64,000 nucleotides of DNA from Bradyrhizobium sp. SZCCT0148. GTDB taxonomy: Bacteria > Pseudomonadota > Alphaproteobacteria > Rhizobiales > Xanthobacteraceae. Position 1 is the stretch's first letter. Each line of letters begins with the position of its first letter. A program made the translations under genes and the position numbers. Positions 57,416 to 64,000 of the stretch are shown piece after piece. Below the pieces are notes generated by a model. That model had not been told where the DNA came from, did no database searches, and worked only from the letters and a program-made list of their open reading frames with translations. Where the stretch lies: contig NZ_JAFCKT010000002.1 in the NCBI RefSeq assembly GCF_018129985.1, forward strand, positions 558,001 to 622,000. The letters are read 5' to 3'.

Positions 57416-58373
57416 GCAGGCACGCCACCTGATGTCCGTCGCCCGCGTCCAGCAGCGCCGGCCGTTCCGTCTTGCACCGGTCCATCGCAAACCGGCAGCG
57501 GGTGTGAAACGCGCAGCCCGAGGGCGGATTGACCGGGCTCGGCACGTCACCATCGACCAGCGGCGCGAGCTTCTTCGCGAGCGGATTGGCGACCGGCACC
57601 GAGGCCAGCAGCGCCTGCGTGTAGGGATGCCTGGGATTGCGGAATAGCTCGTCCTTGCCGGCGATCTCGACGATCCGGCCGAGATACATCACGGCGACGC
57701 GGTGGCTGATATGGGCCACCACGGCCAGATCATGCGCGATGAAGAGGTAGGAGAAGCCGTGCTGGCGCTGCAGGTCGATCAACAGGTTGATCACCTGCGC
57801 CTGGATGGAGACGTCGAGCGCGGACACCGGCTCGTCGCAGACGATCAGGCGCGGTTCGAGTGCCAGCGCCCGTGCGATGCAGATGCGCTGGCGCTGGCCG
57901 CCGGAGAATTGATGCGGGAAGTTGCGCATCTGGTCGGGACGCAGGCCCACCTGCTCGAACAACTTCGCGACCCGTGCCTCGAGCGCCTTGCCGCTGGCGA
58001 GCCCGTGCACCGCAAGCGGTTCGCCGACGATGTCGCCGGCGGCCATGCGCGGGTTGAGCGAGGCAAACGGGTCCTGGAACACGATCTGCATCGAGCGCCG
58101 GTGCGGGCGCATTGCCGTCTTGGACAAATGGGTGATGTCCTCGCCGTCGAGCCGGATCCGGCCCGAGGTCGGCTCGACCAGTCGCAGCACGCTGCGCGCC
58201 ACCGTCGACTTGCCGCAACCGGACTCGCCGACCAGCCCGAGGGTTTCGCCGGCACCAAGGGAGAACGAGACGCCGTCGACCGAATGCACGGTGCCGACCT
58301 GCCGGCGCAGCACGCCGGCGCGCACCGGATAATGCTTCTTGAGGTCCGTGACCTCGAGCAGAACCTCGCTCAT
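57372..58373 (-). CDS. Dipeptide/oligopeptide ABC transporter ATP-binding protein (DppF/OppF-like)
   Basis: In this 333-residue ATPase, Walker A is GESGCGKST near residue 50, the signature FSGGQRQRI, and Walker [13 protein letters not shown]. The C-terminal [14 protein letters not shown] cysteine cluster, typical of OppD/OppF-type proteins, can hold an iron-sulfur centre. It is the last gene of a five-gene minus-strand operon and overlaps the preceding ATPase gene by 4 bp (ATGA). Its end overlaps the convergent ceramidase-like gene. Confidence 0.94.
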   Translation of the reverse strand: MSEVLLEVTDLKKHYPVRAGVLRRQVGTVHSVDGVSFSLGAGETLGLVGESGCGKSTVARSVLRLVEPTSGRIRLDGEDITHLSKTAMRPHRRSMQIVFQDPFASLNPRMAAGDIVGEPLAVHGLASGKALEARVAKLFEQVGLRPDQMRNFPHQFSGGQRQRICIARALALEPRLIVCDEPVSALDVSIQAQVINLLIDLQRQHGFSYLFIAHDLAVVAHISHRVAVMYLGRIVEIAGKDELFRNPRHPYTQALLASVPVANPLAKKLAPLVDGDVPSPVNPPSGCAFHTRCRFAMDRCKTERPALLDAGDGHQVACLLNGGTGRSQLAPTT

Positions 58374-59377
58374 GCCACCTCCGCGACGTCTTCCGCGCGC
58401 CAGCAGGCGGCAAGATGGCCGCTCCCCCAATCCGCCAGCGGCGGATATTCTGCCTCGCAGCGCTCGATCGCGAGCTTGCAGCGCGGCGCGAAGGCGCAGC
58501 CCTTTGGCAGCCGCACCAGAGACGGCACGGTGCCGGGGATTTCGTTCAGCCGCGCCTGTACCGGAACGCCGGCGGCCGGCACAGCCGGGATCGACGCCAT
58601 CAGCCCGCGCGTATAGGGATGCTTGGGCGCGGCGAACAGCGCTTCGACGCTGGCTTCCTCGACCTTCCGCCCCGCATACATCACGATCACGCGCTGTGCG
58701 GTCTGCGCGACGACGCCGAGATCATGCGTGATCAGCACGAGCCCGGTGCCGAGCTCCTTCTGCAGGTCGAGGATCAGCGCCAAAATTTGCGCCTGAATGG
58801 TGACGTCGAGCGCGGTGGTCGGCTCGTCCGCAATCAGCAGCGCCGGCCGGCAAGCCAGCGCCATCGCGATCATCGCGCGCTGGCGCATGCCGCCGGAGAG
58901 TTGATGCGGGTATTCCTTCGCGCGCCGCGCCGGTTCGGGAATACGAACCAAACGCAGCATCTCGACGGCGATAGTCCGGGCCTCTTTGGCCGGGATGTTC
59001 CGGTGCAGCCGGACCGCCTCGACGATCTGGTCGCCGATCCGCATCACCGGGTTGAGCGAGGTCATCGGCTCCTGGAAGATCATGGAGATGCGGTTGCCCC
59101 TGACAGCGCGCATCTCCGCCTCACCCAGGGCCAACAGATCGGTGCCTTCGAGCGAGATGGAGCCGCCGACGATGCGGCCGGGCGGATCGGGCACAAGCCG
59201 CATCAGCGACAGCGCGGTGACGCTCTTGCCGCAGCCGGATTCGCCGACGATCGCCAGCGTCTCGCCGCGCTTCACGGCAAAGGAGAGGTCGTCGACGGCC
59301 TTGAACAGGCCGGAGTTGGTGAAGAACACCGTCTTCAGGTTCTTCACCTCGAGCACGAGATCGGATTTGTCGGTCAT
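58370..59377 (-). CDS. Dipeptide/oligopeptide ABC transporter ATP-binding protein (DppD/OppD-like)
   Basis: In this 335-residue ATPase, Walker A is GESGCGKSV, the signature [10 protein letters not shown], and Walker [14 protein letters not shown] cysteine cluster is near the C-terminus ([14 protein letters not shown]). The start at 59377 lies in an ATGA overlap with the permease gene, so its translation is coupled. It pairs with the next ATPase as a heterodimer. Confidence 0.94.
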   Translation of the reverse strand: MTDKSDLVLEVKNLKTVFFTNSGLFKAVDDLSFAVKRGETLAIVGESGCGKSVTALSLMRLVPDPPGRIVGGSISLEGTDLLALGEAEMRAVRGNRISMIFQEPMTSLNPVMRIGDQIVEAVRLHRNIPAKEARTIAVEMLRLVRIPEPARRAKEYPHQLSGGMRQRAMIAMALACRPALLIADEPTTALDVTIQAQILALILDLQKELGTGLVLITHDLGVVAQTAQRVIVMYAGRKVEEASVEALFAAPKHPYTRGLMASIPAVPAAGVPVQARLNEIPGTVPSLVRLPKGCAFAPRCKLAIERCEAEYPPLADWGSGHLAACWRAEDVAEVA

Positions 59378-60270
59378 CAGCCGCGCTGCCGGGGATCGAG
59401 GATGTCGCGCAGGGCGTCGCCGAACAGATTGGCGCCGAATACGGCGAGGCTGATCGCAATGCCCGGGAAGATCACCAGCCACGGCGCGGTGCGGACATAT
59501 TCGGCGGCTGACTCGGAGAGCATGCGGCCCCATGATGGATAAGGCTCGGGAATGCCGAGACCGAGGAACGACAGCGAGGCTTCGGTCAGGATGGTCGAGC
59601 CGAGCTGGGCGGTGGCGAGTACGATCAGCGGCGCCAGCGTGTTCGGCAGCACATGGCGGAGCGCGATGCGCACCTCGCTCATGCCGATCGACTTGGCGGC
59701 CTCGATGAAGGGCAGTTCCCGCAGCGCCAGCGTGTTGGCACGGATGACGCGCGCGACCGTGGGGATCAGTGGAATGGCAATCGCTATGATCACGTTCGGC
59801 AGCGACGGGCCGAGTGCCGCCGTCATCACCAGCGCCAGCACCAGCAACGGCAGAGCCTGGAGCACGTCGGAAACGCGTTGGAATACCAGATCGACCCAGC
59901 CGGAGAGATAGCCGGAGGTCAGGCCGACGATGACGCCGATCGTGCCGCCGAGCGCGGTCGAGCCGATCCCGACGGCAAGCGAGATCCGCGCGCCGTGGAT
60001 GATGCGGCTGAACACGTCGCGGCCGAACGAGTCCGTTCCCATCCAGTGCGCCAGGCTCGGGCGGGCCAGCGCGCGGGCCGAGTCGATCGAAAGGGGATCA
60101 TATCGCGCGATGAAGTCGGCGAAGATCGCCGTCAATACGAACGCGGCCATGATGACGAGACCCGCCGCGCCCAGCACATGCCGCTGTGCCAGAAACAGCA
60201 CGCGCCGCCAGCCGCCGGTCGCATGCGCGCCGGCCCGCCTCAGCTCAACGTCGAAGTCGATCGCGGCCAA
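59377..60270 (-). CDS. Dipeptide-type ABC transporter permease (DppC-like)
   Basis: The 297-residue permease has six or so membrane spans. After an N-terminal span at about 25-50, the periplasmic loop contains [23 protein letters not shown], a DppC hallmark. The EAA coupling loop is [21 protein letters not shown]. It sits 9 bp after the DppB-like gene. Confidence 0.94.
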   Translation of the reverse strand: MAAIDFDVELRRAGAHATGGWRRVLFLAQRHVLGAAGLVIMAAFVLTAIFADFIARYDPLSIDSARALARPSLAHWMGTDSFGRDVFSRIIHGARISLAVGIGSTALGGTIGVIVGLTSGYLSGWVDLVFQRVSDVLQALPLLVLALVMTAALGPSLPNVIIAIAIPLIPTVARVIRANTLALRELPFIEAAKSIGMSEVRIALRHVLPNTLAPLIVLATAQLGSTILTEASLSFLGLGIPEPYPSWGRMLSESAAEYVRTAPWLVIFPGIAISLAVFGANLFGDALRDILDPRQRG

Positions 60271-60279
60271 ATTGATCTC

Positions 60280-61227
60280 CTAATCCGTGTACCTGATGCG
60301 CGGATCGAACACGGCGTAAAGCATGTCGACGATGAAATTCGCGCTCACCACCACGACGGCCATCAGCATCACGAGGTTCTGCACGATGGGATAGTCGCGC
60401 CAGCGGATCGCCTCGACTAGGAAGCGGGCGACACCGGGGATGTTGAACACCGTCTCGGTGACGATCAGGCCGCCGATCAGGAATGCCGCCTCGATGCCGA
60501 TCACGGTGATGACGGGCAGGATCGCGTTCTTCAGCGCGTGCCGATAGTTGACGGCGGTCTCGGAGGCGCCTTTTGCGCGCGCGGTGCGGATGTAATCCTG
60601 GCGCAGCACCTCCAGCATCGAGGACCGCGTGATGCGCATGGTCAGGGCGGCGCTGCGGAAGCCGACGGCGGCGGCGGGCACGGCGTAGGTTGCGAATGCC
60701 TCGAGCCAGGTCTGTGGGTTCGGATTGAAGATCGGCATCTGGCCGAACATCGCCACCGACGCCGTCAGGATGAGCAGGCCGAGCCAGAACGAGGGCAGCG
60801 ACAATCCGCTCAAGCTGACGATACGCAGGGCGTAGTCCAGCCGCGTACCTTGCTTCACCGCGCTGATGACGCCGAGCGGGATGCCGATCGAGGCCGAGAA
60901 CAGCAGCGCGAGACCGGCGAGCCGTGCCGTGATCGGGATCCGCGGCAATATCTCCTGCAGCGCCGGCTTCTCGGAGACGTAGGAGTAGCCGAAGTCGCCG
61001 CGCAGAAAACCTGAGATCCAGTGCCAGTATTGCACGACCAGCGGCTGGTCGATGCCGAGCTCCTTCTCCAGATTGGCCTTGTCGGCGGGATCGACGTAGC
61101 CGGCCGCGGCGAACAGGATGTCGACGATGTTGCCGGGGACGATGCGCAGCAGCAGGAAGATGACGATCGAGATGCCGAACAGGGTCACGAGCATCAGGAA
61201 CAGGCGCCGCACCAGATAGGCAAACAT
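60280..61227 (-). CDS. Dipeptide-type ABC transporter permease (DppB-like)
   Basis: The 315-residue permease begins MFAYLVRRLFLMLVTLFGISI, the DppB N-terminal span, with IVPGNIVD and the EAA-type loop DYIRTARAKGASETAVNYRHALKN. It forms the channel with the DppC-like subunit. It starts 30 bp after the binding-protein gene. Confidence 0.94.
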   Translation of the reverse strand: MFAYLVRRLFLMLVTLFGISIVIFLLLRIVPGNIVDILFAAAGYVDPADKANLEKELGIDQPLVVQYWHWISGFLRGDFGYSYVSEKPALQEILPRIPITARLAGLALLFSASIGIPLGVISAVKQGTRLDYALRIVSLSGLSLPSFWLGLLILTASVAMFGQMPIFNPNPQTWLEAFATYAVPAAAVGFRSAALTMRITRSSMLEVLRQDYIRTARAKGASETAVNYRHALKNAILPVITVIGIEAAFLIGGLIVTETVFNIPGVARFLVEAIRWRDYPIVQNLVMLMAVVVVSANFIVDMLYAVFDPRIRYTD

Positions 61228-61257
61228 GTCGCGCCTCCCGTCGAGCTGCCAGCGCGC

Positions 61258-62856
61258 TTACTTGTCCATCCAGACGTCTTCGTAACGGTAGCCGTTATAG
61301 GAGCTGTTCGACATCACGGTCACGCCCTTGACGTAGGGCTGCCAGCACGTGCCCGTGCGTGCATGGAAGATGATCGGGCGCGCCACGTCCTCCTGCAGCT
61401 TCTTGTCGATGTCCCAGACAAGCTTCTTGCGTTTCTCGACATCGGTCTCCTGCGATTGCACGTCGAACAGCTTCTCGATCTCCTTGTTGCAGTAATTGGT
61501 GTAGTTGCGCTCCGAGCCGCAGGAATAGTTCTCGTAGAAGGATTGGTCGGGATCGTCGACGGCATTGCCGGTGAGGTTGAGGCCGAGCATGTAATCCTTG
61601 CGGGCGACCTTCGGGAACCAGTTTGCGGTTTCGACCACGTCGAGCTCGCCGTCGATATAGATGCTCTTGAGCTGGTCGATCAGGATCACCGCGGGGTCGC
61701 GATAGACCGGGATGTTGCGGGTCGAGACCTTGACGGCGAGGTGCTTGTCGGGCCCGTAGCCGGCCTTCTGCATCAGCTTCCTGGCTTGCTCGCGATTGGC
61801 GTTGATGTCGGGACCATAGCCCGGAATGCTCTCGAGCATTTCCTTCGGCATGCCCCAGAGCCCTTGCGGCGGCGGCAGCATGGTGCCGCCGACGTCGCCT
61901 TGGCCCTCGAACATGATCGAGATGAAGGACTTGCGGTCGAGCGCCATCGCCATGGCGCGGCGGATGTCGACATTGTCGAACGGCGGCGCGGAGGAATTGA
62001 CGATGATGTTGGTTGCGACGTTGTTCGGCTCGACCACGCAGACCGCGTTCGGCGCCTGCGTTTTCACGTCCTTGAGCAGCGGAATGCTCACCTCTGTCGG
62101 GAACGTCATGTCGAACTTGCCGGCGACGAAGGCGAGGATGGCCGTCGAGCGGTTCGGGATGATGGTGAACTCGATGCCGTCGAGATAGGGACGGCCCTTG
62201 CGCCAATAGTCCGTGTTTCGCGTCAGCTTGATCGACTCATTGGCCTTGAACTCGACGAACTTGAACGGGCCTGTGCCGATCGGATGGGTGCGCATGTCGC
62301 CGGGCGAGACATGGCACGGATAGACCGGTGTGTAGCCCGAGGCGAGCAGGGCCAGCAGCGAGGGCTGCGGTCGCTTCATGTTGAAGGAGACCTCGAGATC
62401 GCCGTTGGTCGAGATCTCGTTGACCTCGTTGTACCAGCTCTTGCGTGGATTCTGCCGGAACTTCTGTTGCGATTTCCCCATCAGCAGGTCGAAGGTGCAT
62501 TTGACGTCGGCCGAAGTAAACGGCTTTCCGTCGTGCCATTTCACGCCCTGGCGCAGCTTGAAAGTCAGCGTCTTGTTGTCATTGACCCAGCCCCAGCTCT
62601 CCGCGAGCTCGGGGATGATGTTGTCCATCCTGTTCTGGGCCTCATCCTGCTTGTAGATGACGAGGTTGTTGAAAATGGGCATGAAGGGAACATTGAGCGA
62701 ATAGGTCGCGCCTTCATGGATCGAGGCGTTGCCGGGACTGTCGCGATGATACATGCGCAGGACGCCACCCTGCTTGGGATCGCCGGCGAGCGTGATGGTC
62801 GAGGCCGTCAGCACAGATAGCGCCGCCATTGCGGCGAGCGCCCATACGCTCCGCAT
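61258..62856 (-). CDS. ABC transporter substrate-binding protein, peptide/nickel family (SBP_bac_5)
   Basis: The 532-residue extracytoplasmic protein has a signal peptide ending near ITLAG (residue 24). I start at the ATG at 62856 because AGGGAGG lies six bases before it; an ATG two codons upstream abuts the site. Family motifs include the opening GGVLRMYHRDSPG and WGWVNDNKTLTFKLRQGVKWHDG. It is the first gene of the operon. Ligand could be a peptide, opine or other small solute. The C-terminal part has four cysteines (YSCGSERNYTNYCN and RTGTCW), unusual in number. Confidence 0.9.
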   Translation of the reverse strand: MRSVWALAAMAALSVLTASTITLAGDPKQGGVLRMYHRDSPGNASIHEGATYSLNVPFMPIFNNLVIYKQDEAQNRMDNIIPELAESWGWVNDNKTLTFKLRQGVKWHDGKPFTSADVKCTFDLLMGKSQQKFRQNPRKSWYNEVNEISTNGDLEVSFNMKRPQPSLLALLASGYTPVYPCHVSPGDMRTHPIGTGPFKFVEFKANESIKLTRNTDYWRKGRPYLDGIEFTIIPNRSTAILAFVAGKFDMTFPTEVSIPLLKDVKTQAPNAVCVVEPNNVATNIIVNSSAPPFDNVDIRRAMAMALDRKSFISIMFEGQGDVGGTMLPPPQGLWGMPKEMLESIPGYGPDINANREQARKLMQKAGYGPDKHLAVKVSTRNIPVYRDPAVILIDQLKSIYIDGELDVVETANWFPKVARKDYMLGLNLTGNAVDDPDQSFYENYSCGSERNYTNYCNKEIEKLFDVQSQETDVEKRKKLVWDIDKKLQEDVARPIIFHARTGTCWQPYVKGVTVMSNSSYNGYRYEDVWMDK

Positions 62857-63042
62857 GCTCATCCTCCCTGGAGATCGGCCTTTTGCGGCCTGTTGTCGCG
62901 ACGATAGCACGCAAGCCGGAGGAGGCAACCGGTAAGGCCACAAGCCGCCTCGACAATTCGGATGACGGACCCGAGCCCCATGATTACAGGGAGAAGTTGT
63001 AGTGCGTCGAAGCAAACACCGTGTCTTCGCCAAACTCCTTAC

Positions 63043-63086
63043 GTCGTCATGGGTCCGGGATCGACACTTCGCTCGTCCGGGACGAC
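63043..63086. repeat. Intergenic repeat, short copy of the GTCGTC...GTCCGGGACGAC family
   Basis: GTCGTC at 63043 and GACGAC at 63081 flank GGTCCGGGATC and GTCCGGGA. It shares the right-hand wording of the long element at 16875-17012. The rest of the 252-bp gap before the binding-protein gene shows no gene. Confidence 0.5.
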
Positions 63087-63108
63087 AGCGGAATCTGGAG
63101 CCAGGCCC

Positions 63109-64000
63109 TCACACAATCCGTGACGCCTTGTTGCCCCAATAGCGGTCCCGCAGCAGGCGCTTGTACAATTTCCCCGTCGGCAGCCGCGGCAATTCCTTTT
63201 CGAAATCCACCGAGCGCGGCACCTTCTGCCGCGACAGCGATTTTGCGCAGAACGCAATCAGCTCTTCGGCGAGCGCCGCGTCCGGTACGATACCGGGCAT
63301 CGGCTGCACCACCGCCTTCACCTCTTCGCCGAGATCGGGATTGGGCACGCCGAACACGGCGGCATCGGCGACCTTGGGGTGGGTGATCAGGAGATTCTCA
63401 CATTCCTGCGGATAGATGTTCACGCCGCCGGAGATGATCATGAAGGTGGCCCGGTCGGTCAGGTACAGAAACCGGTCGGCATCGACATAGCCGACATCGC
63501 CGACCGTGCTCATGCTGCCGTCGGCCGAGCGGGCCTCCTTGGTCTTCTCCGGATCGTTGAAATATTCAAACGGCGTCGCCGTCTTGAACCAGACCTGGCC
63601 GGGGGTGCCGGTCGGGCATTCCCGCATGTTCTCGTCGAGGATGTGGAGGTCGCCGAGCAACACCTTGCCGACGGTGCCGCGGTGGCTCAGCCATTCCTCG
63701 CTGTTGCAAGCGGTGAAACCGAGGCCTTCGGTCGCGCCATAATATTCGTGGATGATAGGGCCCCACCATCTGATCATGTCGTCCTTGACCAGTGCCGGGC
63801 AGGGCGCCGCTGCATGGATCGCGATCTCCAGCGACGACAGGTCGTAGCGGCCGCGCACCTCTTCCGGCAGCTTCAGCATCCGCGAGAACATCGTCGGCAC
63901 CAGCTGGGTGTGCGTGATGCCCCAGCGCTGGACCAGCTCGAGGTAACGCTCGGGATCGAAGCTCTCCATGATGATCACGGTGCCGCCCATGCGGATCGTG
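63109..64000 (-). CDS. AMP-forming acyl-CoA synthetase, 5' part outside the window
   Basis: The frame runs through the right edge, giving the last 297 residues. Visible motifs are YYGATEGLGFT (A5), the aspartate of GDVGYVDADRFLYLTDR (A7/A8 hinge), SGGVNIYPQECEN, and the catalytic lysine loop LPRLPTGKLYKRLLRD (A10). It activates an acid to its CoA ester. It lies on the same strand upstream of the dipeptide-type importer with a 252-bp gap, so it is probably a separate unit. Substrate unknown. Confidence 0.9.
   Translation of the reverse strand, partial: TIRMGGTVIIMESFDPERYLELVQRWGITHTQLVPTMFSRMLKLPEEVRGRYDLSSLEIAIHAAAPCPALVKDDMIRWWGPIIHEYYGATEGLGFTACNSEEWLSHRGTVGKVLLGDLHILDENMRECPTGTPGQVWFKTATPFEYFNDPEKTKEARSADGSMSTVGDVGYVDADRFLYLTDRATFMIISGGVNIYPQECENLLITHPKVADAAVFGVPNPDLGEEVKAVVQPMPGIVPDAALAEELIAFCAKSLSRQKVPRSVDFEKELPRLPTGKLYKRLLRDRYWGNKASRIV

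Noticed and set aside
61021..62820. 600-codon plus-strand open frame opposite the ABC binding protein
   Set aside because: Antisense shadow; the minus-strand product is a clear SBP_bac_5 protein with signal peptide.

Overview
The window looks like chromosomal DNA of a Bradyrhizobium-type alphaproteobacterium. It is G+C rich, with strong third-position GC bias and many small palindromic intergenic repeats. Two loci are especially Bradyrhizobium-like. One is a seryl-tRNA-synthetase-like amino acid:[carrier protein] ligase with its carrier protein. The other is a urea/amide operon behind a transporter-kinase fusion. I see no rRNA, tRNA, CRISPR, phage or insertion sequence. The window opens inside a GGDEF/EAL gene and closes inside an AMP-binding acyl-CoA synthetase gene.

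Region 1 (1-8560): the end of a degenerate GGDEF-EAL protein, a tripartite tricarboxylate transporter operon (tctC-tctB-tctA, minus strand), a 955-residue four-PAS GGDEF-EAL protein with intact motifs, and a GNAT-like acyltransferase. Region 2 (8677-11541): the aminoacyl-carrier-protein locus. An acyl-CoA-dehydrogenase-like flavoprotein without a visible catalytic glutamate and the ligase form a minus-strand pair, divergent from the carrier protein. Region 3 (11664-16827): methionine salvage (mtnP, mtnA), a HAD hydrolase, a secreted trypsin-like protease and a Baeyer-Villiger-type flavin monooxygenase.

Region 4 (17059-29264) is a complete nitrogen-scavenging unit. A 1123-residue protein joins an NCS1-type permease, a cysteine-rich linker, a histidine kinase and a receiver, and its gene overlaps that of a LuxR-type response regulator. 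Both diverge from urtABCDE-fmdA-fmdB-amiE (urea ABC importer, formamidase, zinc-ribbon protein, aliphatic amidase). An inverted repeat in the 169-bp divergent region is a candidate operator.

Region 5 (29454-44295) is envelope-related. It holds a repeat-rich autotransporter, an orphan MCE protein, an ADP-forming acyl-CoA synthetase, three glycosyltransferases, an XRE regulator and a proteobacterial sortase-target pair. The VIT/VWA target is intact with an LPKTA signal, while the sortase gene carries a one-base frameshift that puts its catalytic Cys and Arg out of frame.

Region 6 (44415-56363) is catabolic: an orphan substrate-binding protein, an acyl-CoA ligase, two acyl-CoA dehydrogenases, a glutathione S-transferase, an AraC regulator, a BKACE-family enzyme and a two-subunit biotin-dependent acyl-CoA carboxylase. 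Together they suggest CoA-dependent breakdown of an unidentified, possibly branched, acid. Region 7 (56603-64000): a ceramidase-like membrane protein behind two palindromic operators 31 bp apart, a five-gene dipeptide-type ABC importer, and a partial acyl-CoA synthetase.
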